The notes: a model not told the origin generated them from the letters alone. DNA of 64,000 nucleotides from Pseudo-nitzschia pungens (GCA_037355855.1 CM074769.1:992001-1056000); one strand, 5' to 3'; positions 41,985 through 54,516 are shown, counted from the stretch's first letter. A program made the numbers and translations.

Positions 41985-43288
41985 CTTCGTTACCGTAAGT
42001 TAGTTAACCAACGAACTACGAAGTAAGGTTACAGTAAATCTCGCATGAACCGGTGTTCGTACCTCACAGTATTTTACGTAGTATTACGTAAGATCTTACC
42101 TGCAGCATTTTTTCATAACGTACGAATCGGGAAGATCTCGTGCGAGATTGAGATAAGGTTTACTTCTACTTCGTAGTTGTTCCACACGTTAGTTTGACAG
42201 TTCTCTGTTATTATTTTTCTTTTGAAAAAGAAAGCTTCGACACCTCCAAAAGCCCCAGCCCGTACTGATAAATGTCAAAAATGTAATGTTAATTGCTCAA
42301 AACTCTATTTCGCTTGAACAAAATACGTAGTAGGTCTCATTTGTAAAACAATCTTCCAGTTTCGATCCAGTGAATTTACGAACCAGCGGACCAATTTTCG
42401 GATTCTCCGAAACGCGCTATCAAAATTATTTTTCAATTCTTAATTAGACGCAACAAAAATCGTCTTGCTTGCAAAAAGGACTGACTTAGCCTTGCAAGTG
42501 GAGTCTTCACTCGATAATACTTTCAAATTTGTTTACTCGTACTTGATCGACAATATCTTTGGTCGCTTATAATGTACAACTATCAACTAAGCCTTATTCT
42601 CCATTCTTCAAATCTCATTGCTTTGAACCATGACACGATCAGTTAAGTAATTTTTGGAAAAAAATGATGTATGACATGTAAGAATAGTTCCTTCATAGTA
42701 TTGCCTGTCATACTTTCAAATGAGCACAGAAATAAGATTACTGTTGAGTAGGGTAACCACGCGTAATCTTACTTGATTCAACGTGAATAAATGGAGAAGG
42801 AAATTCTTTTTCTTTAAAATAGGAATTCTTCATACATTGGGCTCACACTCTTCTTGTGGGTTCGCGATTCTTTTGTCGATAAGTAACATCGGTCAAATTT
42901 CTTCTTATTATCATCCTGATTAATTTATTTACAGGTACTCGTGATCGCGTTGGGCATGTCCGTTTTCAGTAATCTGGAACCAAATATAGATTCATATCGA
43001 TCGTTTCTTACATCATCAGTTGCAATACCGTGTAATGCAAATTACCTAATGCTCTTTACCCTTTTCATAAATGAATAGACTTAATGAGTTATTTGTAGTA
43101 TACCATTAAAGAAGTTCTTCTTGTCCTTAAAACTTTGCTTTGAAGTTCCTGGTTGGAAACTTACGCGATGGACTAAACTTCAATGAAAAATAGCCTCGCA
43201 TCGATGAAGACCATCTTATTCCTAGTCTTCCTCCAAATAATATGTTCTGGCAACTTCTCTCACAAAAGTTTCTTTTCAATTATTTTGA
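41985..43288. other. AT-rich intergenic region, right part
   Basis: About 1.3 kb leading to the TPR-like gene. Contains ACGAAGTAAGGTTACAG near 42015. No gene seen. Confidence 0.5.
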
Positions 43289-44212
43289 ATGTTTCATACA
43301 GTTCATCACTTGAACACACAAAAACTTACAAGCAATTCCACAATGATCTCTACGAACAACTATATCCAAGGGGCATCTGTCTCTTCATCACTCCCGTCAC
43401 CATCTCCGAATGCTCTACACCTTACAATAGTAGAATCGATCCTTCAAATCAACAATGACGGGGTGTCGTTGTTGCGCGCAGGGAACAACAAGTCTGCTAT
43501 GTTTCGACTCGCCCGATGCCTTGCCTTGATGAAGAGCAATCCCATTGAAGGAGACAGACAAGTTTGTTACCAATTCGTTCGCTCTTCGACGGCAATCCAT
43601 ACGAATGGGTCCGTGTCTAGATCGAGCCCGAGATATGTCTTTGGCTCACCAATAGAAGTTATCACCTCCGATAAGACTGATATGGCATGTTCTTCATCGT
43701 GCTCTGACATTTACAGCGAGCCACAGACCTGCAAACTCCTGTCCATTATTTTATTCAACCTGAGTCTAGCTCACCACCTTTGGGCACTAGAGCTCAACGA
43801 GATGTTCCAACCTAAGGAAGAAATCAAAGAAATCAACGAAAATCACGAAGTGTGTTCTGTCCTCAGCAAAGCTCTTCGACTCTATGAGCTCTGCCATTCA
43901 TCTTTAATTTTCACGAGTTCCGGCATGCTTTGCGCCGATCTGACAATAGCTGTAGTCGTGACAAACAATGTTGGTGAAGTTCACAAGGAACTCGATTATC
44001 AGAGAGAACAACACGAACAACGATTGCGTCCGCCCAGGAATCACGACTACGAATGCAGCAAAACTGCCTTGGCCTGCAGCGAACAACTTGTACAGATATT
44101 TATGTTTTTTGCAGCTAATGGTGAAGCCAAGAGGTTAGAGGACTTGGGAGATGTCCTCTCAAATGCAATGGCCACATTGAATGGTTTTCAAGTCCTCGCT
44201 CCGGCTGCCTGA
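43289..44212 (+). CDS. TPR-like hypothetical protein
   Basis: 307 aa, single exon. A second ATG at 43343 (MISTNNYIQG) is a possible start. The helical pattern ILQINNDGVSLLRAGNNKSAMFRLARCLALM (split: INNDGVSLLRAG, then a helix), ILFNLSLAHHLWALEL, LSKALRLYELCHSSL and CSEQLVQIFMFFA resembles the degenerate tetratricopeptide repeats of a large diatom-specific protein group, each with a 'NN-GV-LL--G' start and 'N-ALAHH--AL' middle. No catalytic motif is visible. The function is unknown; TPR proteins usually act as binding scaffolds. Confidence 0.65.
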   Translation: MFHTVHHLNTQKLTSNSTMISTNNYIQGASVSSSLPSPSPNALHLTIVESILQINNDGVSLLRAGNNKSAMFRLARCLALMKSNPIEGDRQVCYQFVRSSTAIHTNGSVSRSSPRYVFGSPIEVITSDKTDMACSSSCSDIYSEPQTCKLLSIILFNLSLAHHLWALELNEMFQPKEEIKEINENHEVCSVLSKALRLYELCHSSLIFTSSGMLCADLTIAVVVTNNVGEVHKELDYQREQHEQRLRPPRNHDYECSKTALACSEQLVQIFMFFAANGEAKRLEDLGDVLSNAMATLNGFQVLAPAA

Positions 44213-45116
44213 AAACAAAGTCTGAAAATGCTAAAGCTAACACGAACACTAACACTAAGAAATGATATGTCCCGAGTGACGTACGCCCACGAAGCATGGC
44301 GACGATACGACATAAATAAGAACGCTAATGTAAAATTAAATTGGAATTGTAGCTATTACTACTCATACCTTTAACCAGTCTTGCCACGATGAATCATCTA
44401 TCATGACCAGACCGTCGGCCATCACTTCCTGATGCAATTAAACACTACCATCTGCATTATTGTGCATGTGCAAGCAAATATTCTATTTTACTTCAATGGA
44501 GTATGCTTATTTATTATTCCTGTGAGTGATTTGAAAACCCTGAAATATTTGCAAGTACCGTATCACTGCAGTGGTCAAAAATCTTCTCCAACAATTCGTT
44601 GAATCTGGTTTGAATGAGGAAGGTTTGTTTTGTTGATATTATGAACACGTAATGAATACCAGAAAATTTTCAAGAAACATCAACGAAAAGATTTCTTTCA
44701 TGTCCAATGTTTGTGTTTACAGATTTCAAAACTACTCCGTCTTTGATTGGTTTGAAAAATGTCTTCTACTACTGTAGACAGAACTTGATTTGGTATGGTC
44801 AGTTGTGATTTGCTAATAATAGTAAGCAGTAACTCTTACCAATATTTCGAAAGAGATTCCAGTTTATCTTGATGTTCGTATTCTCATCGGGAAACAATAT
44901 CTTTTAGTTTTGGACTGCAAGTAAGTGTTTCCTATGGGAGTTGTACATTATATTGGTGTGTATGTGCAAAACACGATACAACTCCGTTATGACATCGCTT
45001 CACGGGCCGGTGATGGAATTCGACATAAAGTTTGGTATAATTGTACACAAGGATGCTTTACATGTCATCAACTAATGGGATCACGGACTCATTGCGCTTG
45101 ACTGCCAGTGCCCTTC
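44213..45116. other. Convergent intergenic region
   Basis: About 900 bp of AT-rich DNA between convergent genes. No gene, repeat or motif cluster stood out. Confidence 0.4.
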
Positions 45117-46898
45117 TCATGCCGAAATTGCCTCAAAAACAATCGAAACGGCTACTGCACCAGGATCAGGCGTTCCTTTGAGTGTTTCTTCCGATAAATA
45201 GTTGGATCGACCTGCCGACGCTACTTTCATGTCTGCGGTTCCGTTGGCTCCAACTTTCGCCTTGTTAAATGCATCTACTAGAGAGTTAGTCTTAACCAGG
45301 GCTTTCGCCGCCGGAATCAATGCATCCAACATTGTTCGAGACCCAACAGTAGCTCCGCCGTACAAGCTGATAGCGTCGACACCAGCCTGGAAGGCTTCGC
45401 TCATCTCCGTAGCACCAATCGATTCGGAACGAGAAAGCGTCGAGGAAATTTTCCGAAACATCAGTTCTAATAAAATTCCAGATGTGCCACCCATGGAGTC
45501 CGATACGGCATCTGCCATGGCGGAAAACATAGTGACAGGATGGTCCATGAGAATCACTCCCTTTTCGATTTGTTCTTCAACTTTCGTCGCTCCTCGTTTC
45601 ATCGTGATCCCGCAATCACCGTCACCAACAATTGTATCATATTTGGTTAGTGTAGCCTCAGCTTCACTCAAGCTCTTCGCGGCCTTCAATACAAGGATTT
45701 TTGCAGATTCGCTAAAGGTTGGTATCGTGACATGCGGGAGTCTAACTTGTGGCTTGGAACTATCATTAATCATGACTTCGGGGCGTTCCGTGTCGGAGAG
45801 ACGAACGTTTTCATCTTCAGCTTTCCACACATCACAAGAACTCCAGGCTGGAGCATCGCAAGGAGCATCCAAAAGCGATACCATTTCGTCACTCGAACAC
45901 GATAAATTGAGTATTGTCACGGAAGCCCCATGCATATCAAAGGACGTCATAAAACTTCCTACAAGCAGACGCGTAACTTTGCATCCGTTCGCTTCATTTT
46001 CGAGGTACTTCACACAAGCGTTGGCCAAAATTGACATTTCAAAATTGGATGTACCACCCAAGTTGTTCACCAGAACACAAAGCCGATCACCATTCTCGAA
46101 CAGCGGGACGATCGTTCTGTCCTTTCCCATCCGTCCATATTTACGAATAGTGTCAACCATTTCCTTTGCCATTTCATCGGCAGTCAACAAGGGCGATTGC
46201 TTCATTCCAGCTTCACCATGAATACCCAACCCAATCTCAATCGTTTCGTCGTCCAAACGGTCGTTGACGGTCTCTGCCCCTGGTATCGTTACCGAATCGA
46301 GAGCAATACCTAGAGTTCCCATGCAACCGTTGATATCTTTCACCAAGTCCTCGATTTCGTTCATGCTCTTACCCGCCACGGAAGCTGCACCCGCAATTTT
46401 ATGCACAAGAACGCAACCCGCGACACCCCTGGCTCCGGTAATTCCCTTGGTGCGTTCCAAGGCGCAATCGTCAGCCACGACCACCATTCGGGCCAAAATA
46501 CCTTCCTGGTTTGCTTTTTCGCAGGCCATGCCAAAGTTCAGGCGATCTCCGGTATAGTTCTTAACTACCAGTAAAATCCCATTGTTTTCTTTCATAGATG
46601 CAGCTGCGGCTCGTATTGCTGCCAGGATGCTAGCAACGCTCGGAGAAGCAAAGATGCCACCACAAATGGCACCTGATAGCATCCCATAGCCGATCCACCC
46701 GGCATGACTGGGTTCGTGACCACTGCCTCCCCCAGATAAGAGCTGAATAGCGTTTCCATCACATGGAGGCTTTGATGCCAATATGACATTATGGTTCTGA
46801 AGCTTTTGAAGACGGTTGGGATACTGCAATAACAATCCAGAAATGAACTCGTCGACTGATTTTTTTGGGTCGTTGAGAATTTGCTTGGGTTTTGGCAT
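45117..46898 (-). CDS. DAK: Dihydroxyacetone kinase / triokinase (DhaK-DhaL fusion)
   Basis: 593 aa, single exon, from the ATG at 46896-46898; the upstream extension begins at TTG. It phosphorylates dihydroxyacetone (and glyceraldehyde) using ATP. The N-terminal DhaK domain (1-330) has LLSGGGSGHEPSHAGWIGYG, GGIFASPSV, VKNYTGDRLNFG and the substrate-binding His in LGIHGEAGM (~225). The C-terminal DhaL domain (~395-590) has the Asp/Mg motif YDTIVGDGDCGITMKRG (~425) and SDSMGGTSGILLELMF, which bind ATP. The length is typical of eukaryotic single-chain DAK. It acts in glycerol and triose metabolism, probably cytosolic; no presequence or peroxisomal tail is seen. Confidence 0.93.
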   Translation of the reverse strand: MPKPKQILNDPKKSVDEFISGLLLQYPNRLQKLQNHNVILASKPPCDGNAIQLLSGGGSGHEPSHAGWIGYGMLSGAICGGIFASPSVASILAAIRAAAASMKENNGILLVVKNYTGDRLNFGMACEKANQEGILARMVVVADDCALERTKGITGARGVAGCVLVHKIAGAASVAGKSMNEIEDLVKDINGCMGTLGIALDSVTIPGAETVNDRLDDETIEIGLGIHGEAGMKQSPLLTADEMAKEMVDTIRKYGRMGKDRTIVPLFENGDRLCVLVNNLGGTSNFEMSILANACVKYLENEANGCKVTRLLVGSFMTSFDMHGASVTILNLSCSSDEMVSLLDAPCDAPAWSSCDVWKAEDENVRLSDTERPEVMINDSSKPQVRLPHVTIPTFSESAKILVLKAAKSLSEAEATLTKYDTIVGDGDCGITMKRGATKVEEQIEKGVILMDHPVTMFSAMADAVSDSMGGTSGILLELMFRKISSTLSRSESIGATEMSEAFQAGVDAISLYGGATVGSRTMLDALIPAAKALVKTNSLVDAFNKAKVGANGTADMKVASAGRSNYLSEETLKGTPDPGAVAVSIVFEAISA

Positions 46899-48107
46899 AG
46901 TGGAAATTGCTTTAACCTTTGATCTCGATAGGTGGAACTGGAGATATTGCAATCAACTAGAATTGCAATATGGGTAGGAAAGAGTTAGGTATAACTTACT
47001 CAATGGATGATGGATGTTTTGTCGTCTACGTTCTATTCCTACAGAACGGCAAATTTTTCGTCTTGCTGAAGGAAAACAATCATGACCTATCCGCAAAGTG
47101 TACGTTGCTCTTTTTATCTCCACGTACGAGTACGTACGTCTTTCTAGGTCCTTGTCAGTTGAAAATGTGGGAGAAAGATCTTTTTCTAACGGAAATAGAA
47201 AAACGACAAGACGAGAGTCGCGTCGCTTGGATGTGTCGCTACAACATGTTGTTGAAATGCCTCTGCTATTTGGAAATCCTGATTTCGCGTGGTCTCATCA
47301 ACTTCTTGTAGGGGGCTGGGGTAAAAGATTTTCACTAATATTATTTGTAATTAGGCGCGTAATAAAAAAAATAATACCAAAAAAAGCTATTCGCGCATTT
47401 ACAAGAGGCTACGGTAAAGTAAAAAGGTGTTGCACGAAATTAATTTCAATTACGCATGTACGGTGATGGTAACTACACAGAATGCAACTAAAAAGAATGA
47501 GTACCAGAAAACATGTAGAATTTCTACGTGGGCTCATTTGGCGCGCGCAAAACTCATTTGGTTACAAAAAGAATGAGTACCAGGGAAACACGTACAATCC
47601 TACATGGCATTCACTCTCATTCAGATGGGTGTGAGCGATGCCTAAGACCGGTAGAACGCATCACAAAAATATTTGCAATTCGAAAACTAAAAACACCGTG
47701 TAAAATCACGTGATAAAATTTGACATCGATTTTTTCTTTAGATGTTATCTGATTTTACTTGACATCTCTTCGGCCAATCTAAAGAGCAGATTCACAGACC
47801 GGCAAGGGTAACAACAATAAACTTGAACTTTGAAAACATGCCTTAGCAGCAACAACAGGGGTACTTTCCCTAGCCAATAAAACAAACAGCAACACTAGTA
47901 GTACTAGTAGTGAAACACCAGGGTGTTGTTGGTGCAAGGGTGCAAGGATACTACTACTGGTACTACCTAGAGTACTGTCCTGATAGGCGCCAGCATGTAT
48001 TTCCAGATGTGATTGTTTGTTTGACATACCAGAGCTCACACTTGTTTAGATGTTCTCATTGAGCTATTAGTAGTAGTATGATACAAATACATGAAATGAT
48101 GCTAGTA

Positions 48108-48131
48108 ATACTAGTAGTAGTAGTAGTAGTA
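48108..48131. repeat. TAG triplet microsatellite
   Basis: Run of about 7 TAG/AGT units preceded by shorter copies. Confidence 0.85.
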
Positions 48132-48444
48132 CTAAGATGCATACCACCATTGGTATCACCATGCCCATGCTGGAGTGCTATGCTACAAGGGAACAAGATG
48201 CTGTCACAAATACAGAGCTGAGCTGAGCTGAGCTAACTCCTTTAAATATAGCACTAAATCATGCCCCCACTATTGACTAATACTATTGTACCTCTAGGGG
48301 AGTGTCTTGTAGTATCTGAGCATGTACAATAGCGCTTGAACAGTATCCCCCTGTAGACTCATTGTTTGCCAGCACTCCGTGGGCTGCTGTTATTGCTGTT
48401 TCTGTTGTCTTATTCATATCTCTTGCTGATGATCAAATATCAAA

Positions 48445-48576
48445 GTAGTACTACTAGTAGTACTACTACTAGTAGTAGTAGTACTACCACTACTAGTACT
48501 ATTACTAGTATTACTACTACTACCACTACCACCACTACTACTACTAATAGAAGTAGTAGTACTAATAGTAACAGTA
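48445..48576. repeat. Compound AGT/ACT microsatellite array
   Basis: Alternating AGT and ACT triplet blocks over about 130 bp, including ACTAGT palindromic joints, so the array can fold on itself. Non-coding. Confidence 0.85.
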
Positions 48577-50645
48577 GCCTTGGCATGGTGTTTTGGTGTT
48601 TTGGTGCTTTGTCTTTTTTCGTGAAATAGTGAGCAAACAGTGGATTACAGGGGATTTTGTGAAGCTTTCTGAGAGGCAACTGACAGAAATTTCGATAGAC
48701 AGGAGTCCTGTCTTTATTAATAATGCAACGAAGGTTGCGCGCCTCCGTGTTAATATACGGAGAAAAAAACTACTGTTCCTGCAATCTTAAGGGGGTCTAG
48801 AGAGCAACCGGTACTGTACTCTCAGCCATTATAAACGGTCCCGTACGTCAAAAAATGAGGCGTACTTAGGAACGTACCTATTTGTAGGTACTAAGTAGTA
48901 GGAGTTGCACGGGCGCATAGCGCGCGCAACTACGGTTGCATTTTACCGATACGGTAAGGTTACGGCAAGTTATCGTAATTAATTTCTAATTTTGCCAAAT
49001 AATTAAGGTTACTACGTACGGTATTACGTTGTAAAGAATGAAAACATAAGGTTTATTCCATTATCACCCCTGGTTTATTCCCCATACGGTAAGGTTACTG
49101 GTAACTTACTTTTGGGTTCCATACGGTAAGGTTACAGCCAATCCAAGGGGCTATCAGTGCCACTGAAAAGGGTGACTCAGCGCCACTTTTTTTTTTTAAA
49201 AAAAAAAGATTGACTCACTCAGCGCTAATCTTACTCTCTAGTTGGGGACATACCGTATGAGAACGATAACTAAGGCCACTTTAAGGGTCTATCAGCTTCA
49301 CTTCTTGGAGCGCCTCTGGCAATCAGGGTCACTTTTCAAGAGGCCATTATATATACATCTCAATGTCAAGCTTAGGCTTATATATTGTCTTCTTGATTGT
49401 TAGGCTTTATTAAATTTTAATACCGCGCCAGATAACTTAATTTCGTAATCTGCTTAATTAAAATTATCTACGTCTAAAATCTATGAAAGTGACTTACCAA
49501 TCCCAATCGCCATTATATGGCCCAGGTAACAAGCAATACTTGATTACCGCGGGTTATTGAAAATAAGGCAATTTTCGTAGATTTGATCAGGGGTACCTGT
49601 AGTTGTCGGAGCACATCATAATAAGACCTTACTATTATCATCAAAATCAATATTTTTTTGTGATGCCTTACAAGCGTTATCAACCGTTACTTTAACGTTA
49701 GTCAATCCTCCGTATAAGATGACTGCTTCTGTCACACCCAAACGGGATAGTATCCCTGCTAATGCCAGAGTCATACTTCGTAGTACAAAGGAAAGTGTGA
49801 CACTACTCAGCAGGTGGATTCGGACACTTTCGCGCGCAGGTCAGCTCCGAACCAAGAACCGAATACAGTATTACTACATAATAATATGACTTCATACGAA
49901 GTCCAACTACCAGTGCGAGTACGTACTTGTACAACGTAATCGTTGTGTTGTGTCGTGATTCAATTTTGGTCGTTTAAGTTCTGTGTCCTCTAGTTCTTTG
50001 GGTTCGTCAATTCCAATGACCTATTCTTCTTTATATCTTTGTGTATTCTTATTTTTTCCGACGCGTCACGATCTTCATGTATTTGTTCCCTCCACTAATT
50101 TGGCAGGAGGTAGTTCGCTCTCGAATAAGGGCGAAGCAGAATTGCAAGCTGTTTCATGTTTTTTGTGGGTTCGAGAGCCGGACAAGGATACCTCTGCCAA
50201 CCGATAACACTTGGAAACGATCAAACGAGTGATGGGAGGAATTACAAATGTTCAAAAAAATCGAAAGTGATGTTTGAAAAAAATAAACCAACGGCAAGTT
50301 TGAACGAACAAAACAACAAACGGTAACAACAACAAAACGTGCAGCAACCACCTCGACGACATTGATCTCACAAGCTGTGCTTAAAAGATATCCTTGCCAA
50401 GAAATACAAAGCGTCCTCGCGCATGAACGGACGATCTTTTCGGAGTTCTGGTTCAACGAGTAGCGCGCGTCCTGACCGTCAAAATTCGTTCGTGTAGGAA
50501 TTCTTTCGTCGAAACACGACAGGACTTGGTGCGGCATCTGAACGCATTAAAGACACAATCGAATAAAATACTGCAGCGTCATCAGTCTCCTTCACTCGAT
50601 TTCCAAAGATTCAATACAATACGATTTATTAGATAGACCATCGAT

Positions 50646-52577
50646 ATGTCACGATTAGCAGTACTTGCAGTCACTATCGGTGCCCTTTCATGGTCCGGAG
50701 ATGCATTTGTGTCGACAATGCCATCCTCTGAAACAGGAATCACGGAATCCCCGAATCTTCCACGGCACCATTCGTCTTGTGAATGTGATAGCCTCAACTC
50801 TGGTCCGAAAAGGAGAGGAAAACCACGAGATGTAACAGTGCATCTGTCACTATTTTCGTCTTCCACACTACATTCCGCAAGCTCCCATAGACGCTCTACT
50901 TCGCTCAAGGCGGCATTGCTGCACGACTCATCTTCTTCCGGGCGAGGAAAGCGTAACGGGAGATGGGGGAAACGAGGAACCACTACGAAGAAGAGTTCAG
51001 GATGGCACCAAAGGATACTCGGTAAGATTCCATGGCGACGACAAGAGCAGGTACTTCGAGGTGGAGTAGTACCAAAGTACGCATCTTCTTCTTCCCTTCC
51101 GTCCGCTTCTGTCGAACACGAAGAGCCGGATGTTCTGACCGAAACCTTTGTAGCCTATAGGGACGACTTTGTGGTTCAGAACTTTGACGCATTGACACCC
51201 GAGTCGGTTTTACCCATTGTTCACGTCGACCATCGGAAAGAGAAGTCAACGTCCACAAGGTCATATTCTTCTTCAAAGTTGGAGGTTGGCTCGAAAGTGG
51301 AGAGATTGTCACAAAATCTCCCAATGTCACTCGACTCGGAATACATGGATGTGTCTATAAAGCCAGCATCAACCAAGAGGAGTATAAAAAGAATGAATCT
51401 AGACGCTTCACCCTCCATCGTCGAACGCAGAAAAAGTAGCAACCCTAAAAATAGCAGGAAGGGGATGATCGGTCGAGTTTTAGAAAACATCTTGACGGAA
51501 CGGATCGGTCAGCGATGGACCACCGAGAGTCCCGAGGATTTGAGGGTTGATGTTCGGACGTCGGATGACAAGTACAACAACATAGGCCGGTTGTTGTTCA
51601 AGGGACTGTATCGCGCCGATGCAACACTTTCGTCCGGAAGGATCGTCTTTCCCAATATTCGATTCTCCAGTGTGCGCCTCCAAATGGAGCAGGTCACGCT
51701 TAATCTGATGGGTTTCTTTTCCTCCCATGAAAACAAGGAGAAGAACAACGGCGACAAAAACAGAAATGAAAGCAAAAACAACGACAAGAAGAATCGAGAC
51801 AACGGACGGGCATCATCGAAGAAACGAAAAGGCCACAAACGAAGGCAAGACCAGGGTCATCACCAATCGACCGACACGGTGCGATACCCCTACCAATTCG
51901 ACATCCACATCGAGGATCTGACCATGTCTCGGCACGACTTGCTGTTTTCGTCTTGCATCAAAAATGGACTTCGGGGTCTGCTCATCAGGGTTTTGAAAGA
52001 TCGCGGAGTCCGATCGAACTCAATTCGCATTACGTCTATCGATATACTGGTGAGAACAAATATTTTGAGGTTCTTGGGGTGTATTGTTCGTGGATTGCAG
52101 GGCAGACAGTCATTTGTTCGTAGATTGCTCCGTGGTACTAACTCGCCATTCCACTCGTTTCTGTCGTTATTATCGTATTGATAGCCAAATGGGAAAATCT
52201 CCTGCATCGGCGAGGCGAAGACACACTTTGCTTCCGCACTACCCGTCCACTTTGAAGTTCGCTCCGGGATTTCCTGTAGCAATCGAGGGCACGTATTGAC
52301 CTTTCCAGGACTCGAAGTATCGTTGAATCGGGACATTGGGCTCTTCGTCCCGGTCCATCCGACACTCGACCTTGATGTGGGTCACAACACCAAATTCCGC
52401 AGCATCGTCATCGACGGTCGCAAAAAGCGCCTGAAGATTGCCGCAAGCGTCACCATTACGCCCGATCGAACACGGTTGCTCACGCAAGATTACGTGCAGT
52501 CGAGCGACGCGTTTTCGGCGAGATTCTTTTACGACATTGGCCAGTGGCTGACGCGTCTCGGTAGGTTTACAAAGTAG
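50646..52577 (+). CDS. Plastid-targeted LmeA-like (DUF2993-type) protein (exons 50646-52049 and 52185-52577)
   Basis: 598 aa after splicing. The N-terminus (MSRLAVLAVTIGALSWSGDAF-type signal, then Val-Ser-Thr) is a diatom plastid presequence with Phe after the Ala. Residues to about 270 are Ser/Arg-rich and poorly ordered. The folded part begins near 51530: LRVDVRTSDDKYNNIGRLLF, FPNIRFSSVRLQMEQVTLNL, an inserted Lys/Asn-rich loop, YQFDIHIEDLTMSRHDLL, and IRITSIDIL. After the splice come PNGKISCIGEAKTHF, VLTFPGLEVSLN, and RLKIAASVTITP. The repeating 'R---IDIL-NG-I' strands resemble LmeA/DUF2993 lipid-binding proteins of cyanobacteria and plastids. A role in thylakoid or envelope lipid handling is inference. 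Confidence 0.72.
52050..52184 (+). other. Spliceosomal intron in the LmeA-like gene
   Basis: 135 bp, phase 0. Donor CTG^GTGAGA, acceptor ATTGATAG^CCA. Read through, it ends in TGA just before the acceptor; removed, the conserved downstream frame joins exactly. Confidence 0.85.
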
Positions 52578-53516
52578 TAGTAGTCGAGTCCAGAAACGTC
52601 ACACGGGAATCAAAGCTATACTACCATGATTGGCGAGATGTTTTACCGGCTCCAACAATACACTCCATCATTGTTAGTTCAATGAACAGATCCTGTCCTC
52701 ATCTCATGAGAGGGCGCAAAACTATGGAAGATTTCGACAAACTAGATCAACAAAGTAGCACTGGCCAGCTCTTGGCTTGTGGCAATTGATCCTTCTTTTC
52801 CAAGGCAAAAGACTGCGATTTCAAATTCGACAAAAATGATTTTTATCTAATAAATCGCACCATATACTCTTTTCTCCGCATAAAATACAATTAGAAGTTG
52901 AATAGTCTACGTCTGCGGTTTAGAGGTTAGTTTCAGTATTGGAGGCTCATTTTCTATTTTAAAGTTTAACATCATCAATTGAGTTTTCTACATATTACAC
53001 TACAACAACAAAAGAGTTTTCCAACCCAATATTTAAAGCGAAGCTCGAGTATACTTTTGGATGACCCAGACCCTGTCTCGAAACCATTAATCATTAAATT
53101 CAAAATTCTCTCCTCTCTCCCTTTTTTATTTCCTATATATATAATAAGAGCATTTCATCGAATTTCACCGCGGATCAATCACCTCTCATCAATGATGCCT
53201 TTCCTTTCAACAAGAACTCAGCCTAACTTTGAACGAACCAATAGCTTACTCTACTACCGGTGACGAATGAGAAGCATCTCATCGCCTCTTCACTGATAAT
53301 TACAAACACGGTGGCACCTACCTCTTCGATCCATGGATTGGGCGAATGTGGCTGTCGTGTTTGGTGCATACAAACGATTCCTCCTGTTTCCGATTTGATG
53401 AACCTAACAACAACGACTGATCGAGTACACGCACTATCGTCTCGTTCCTCGCTTGTTTCCGTTCGGTTCGGTTCGGTTCCACCAATTGCATCGTCGAACA
53501 CGTCGTTGTTCTCCAA
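52578..53516. other. Convergent intergenic region
   Basis: About 940 bp of AT-rich DNA between convergent genes. No gene supported. Confidence 0.4.
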
Positions 53517-54516
53517 TTAATTTTTGTTGAAGAGCCGCGTCAGTGCCCAAAAGTTCAGAAAGATCAAGATTCCCACGGCGGCGTACAAAAATATTTTGTT
53601 GTAAAAGGCCTTGCGGCTGAGCTCGGTCAATACAAAACCCGCCTGGTTCACTATTTCCCTCGTCCGGGTCAGGTTGTCCCGGGCACCCTCGAGCTGCTCC
53701 CGCTGCTGGTACATTTGTTCCATGGTCGAGTTCCCGATGCGTTCGGTTTCCATAGTGAGCCTGACCAAAGCAGTTTGTTTGTGATGTTCCATTGGATTCC
53801 ATTCGTGACGATGCGATACGATACGATACGAAACAATACGGTTTGAGTCGGACTCCACACATGGGCAAGTAGAAGGAAACAAAATAATCATACCAAGCGG
53901 TAGTAATTGTTTGTTGTCACACAGCCAGAACACCACAAATGACTCCGTACTCACGACAGGGATTCCCGCAGCATGCTTTCGGAGCTACCAATGAGTGATT
54001 CCATGTCACCCGAGTTGTATCCATAGTCTCTCCCGTTCACCGCCGGCGCCTGGTAAAACAATTCCTGCCTGCCGCCGTCGGCGTTTCCGAGCGCCCTGGC
54101 AACTTCTCTCGACAACGGGAGGACGTCCCGTTCGACCTTTTGGGAGGCCTCCCGAATCTTCATGGGATTTCCCTCGACCTCGGCCAGTCCCTGCATGGCG
54201 GTTGCGTGCTGCTTGGCCTGTGCCAGGAGCCGCTCGCACTCCTTCAGGGTTGTCGCGGATCGGGTGCTGGCCGCCAGGAAACTCCGGGTGCGGGAGAGGC
54301 AGGCATTGTACTCCTGGGAGAGAAAATCGGTAGATTTGAAAGGAAAAAACAATTAGCAAACGATCGGCGCGTGTTGTTTTTGATGGAAGTGCTGTTCGCA
54401 AGCGTGGTTTGGATATTCATATTCTCGCTCTGGCGAGCATCCGAAACTCAAAAGACCACATCCATGAGTGAGTCGGCCAAACTCACCCGTTCGTAGTCCT
54501 CGTACGATTCCGACAT
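53517..54516 (-). CDS. VTI1: Qb-SNARE Vti1 (three exons: 54487-54516, 53955-54313, 53517-53760)
   Basis: 210 aa after splicing. Vti1 is a tail-anchored SNARE for Golgi-endosome-vacuole fusion. The tiny first exon encodes MSESYEDYER. The second begins EYNACLSRTRSFL, together matching the family opening (YE-QY), and encodes the three-helix N-terminal domain. The last exon encodes the SNARE motif LTMETERIGNSTMEQMYQQR and EQLEGARDNLTRTR, then LSRKAFYNK and a single C-terminal membrane helix (IFLYAAVGILIFLNFWAL). All junctions keep the frame: phase 0 then phase 2. The splice across exons 2 and 3 gives SLS-LTMETERIG, matching the family's 'ATET-QIG'. The DIRS-like element lies 256 bp upstream. Confidence 0.88.
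53761..53954 (-). other. Vti1 intron 2
   Basis: 194 bp; donor CTGTC^GTGAGT, acceptor TTGGTCAG^GCTC. Confidence 0.82.
54314..54486 (-). other. Vti1 intron 1
   Basis: 173 bp; donor GAACGG^GTGAGT, acceptor TTCTCTCCCAG^GAG. It follows a first exon of only 30 coding bases. Confidence 0.82.

Larger units (their letters stand above)
46899..50645. other. Large intergenic region rich in AGT/ACT microsatellites and dispersed motifs
   Basis: 3.7 kb without a supported gene. Contents: a direct near-repeat AAAAAGAATGAGTACCAG at about 47489 and 47566; TAG/AGT repeats at 48108 and 48445; a T11A11 run at about 49186-49207 flanked by ACTCAGCGC copies; and CGGTAAGGTTAC copies near 48953, 49085 and 49124. Open frames of 60-130 codons occur on both strands but lack recognisable content. 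Confidence 0.5.
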
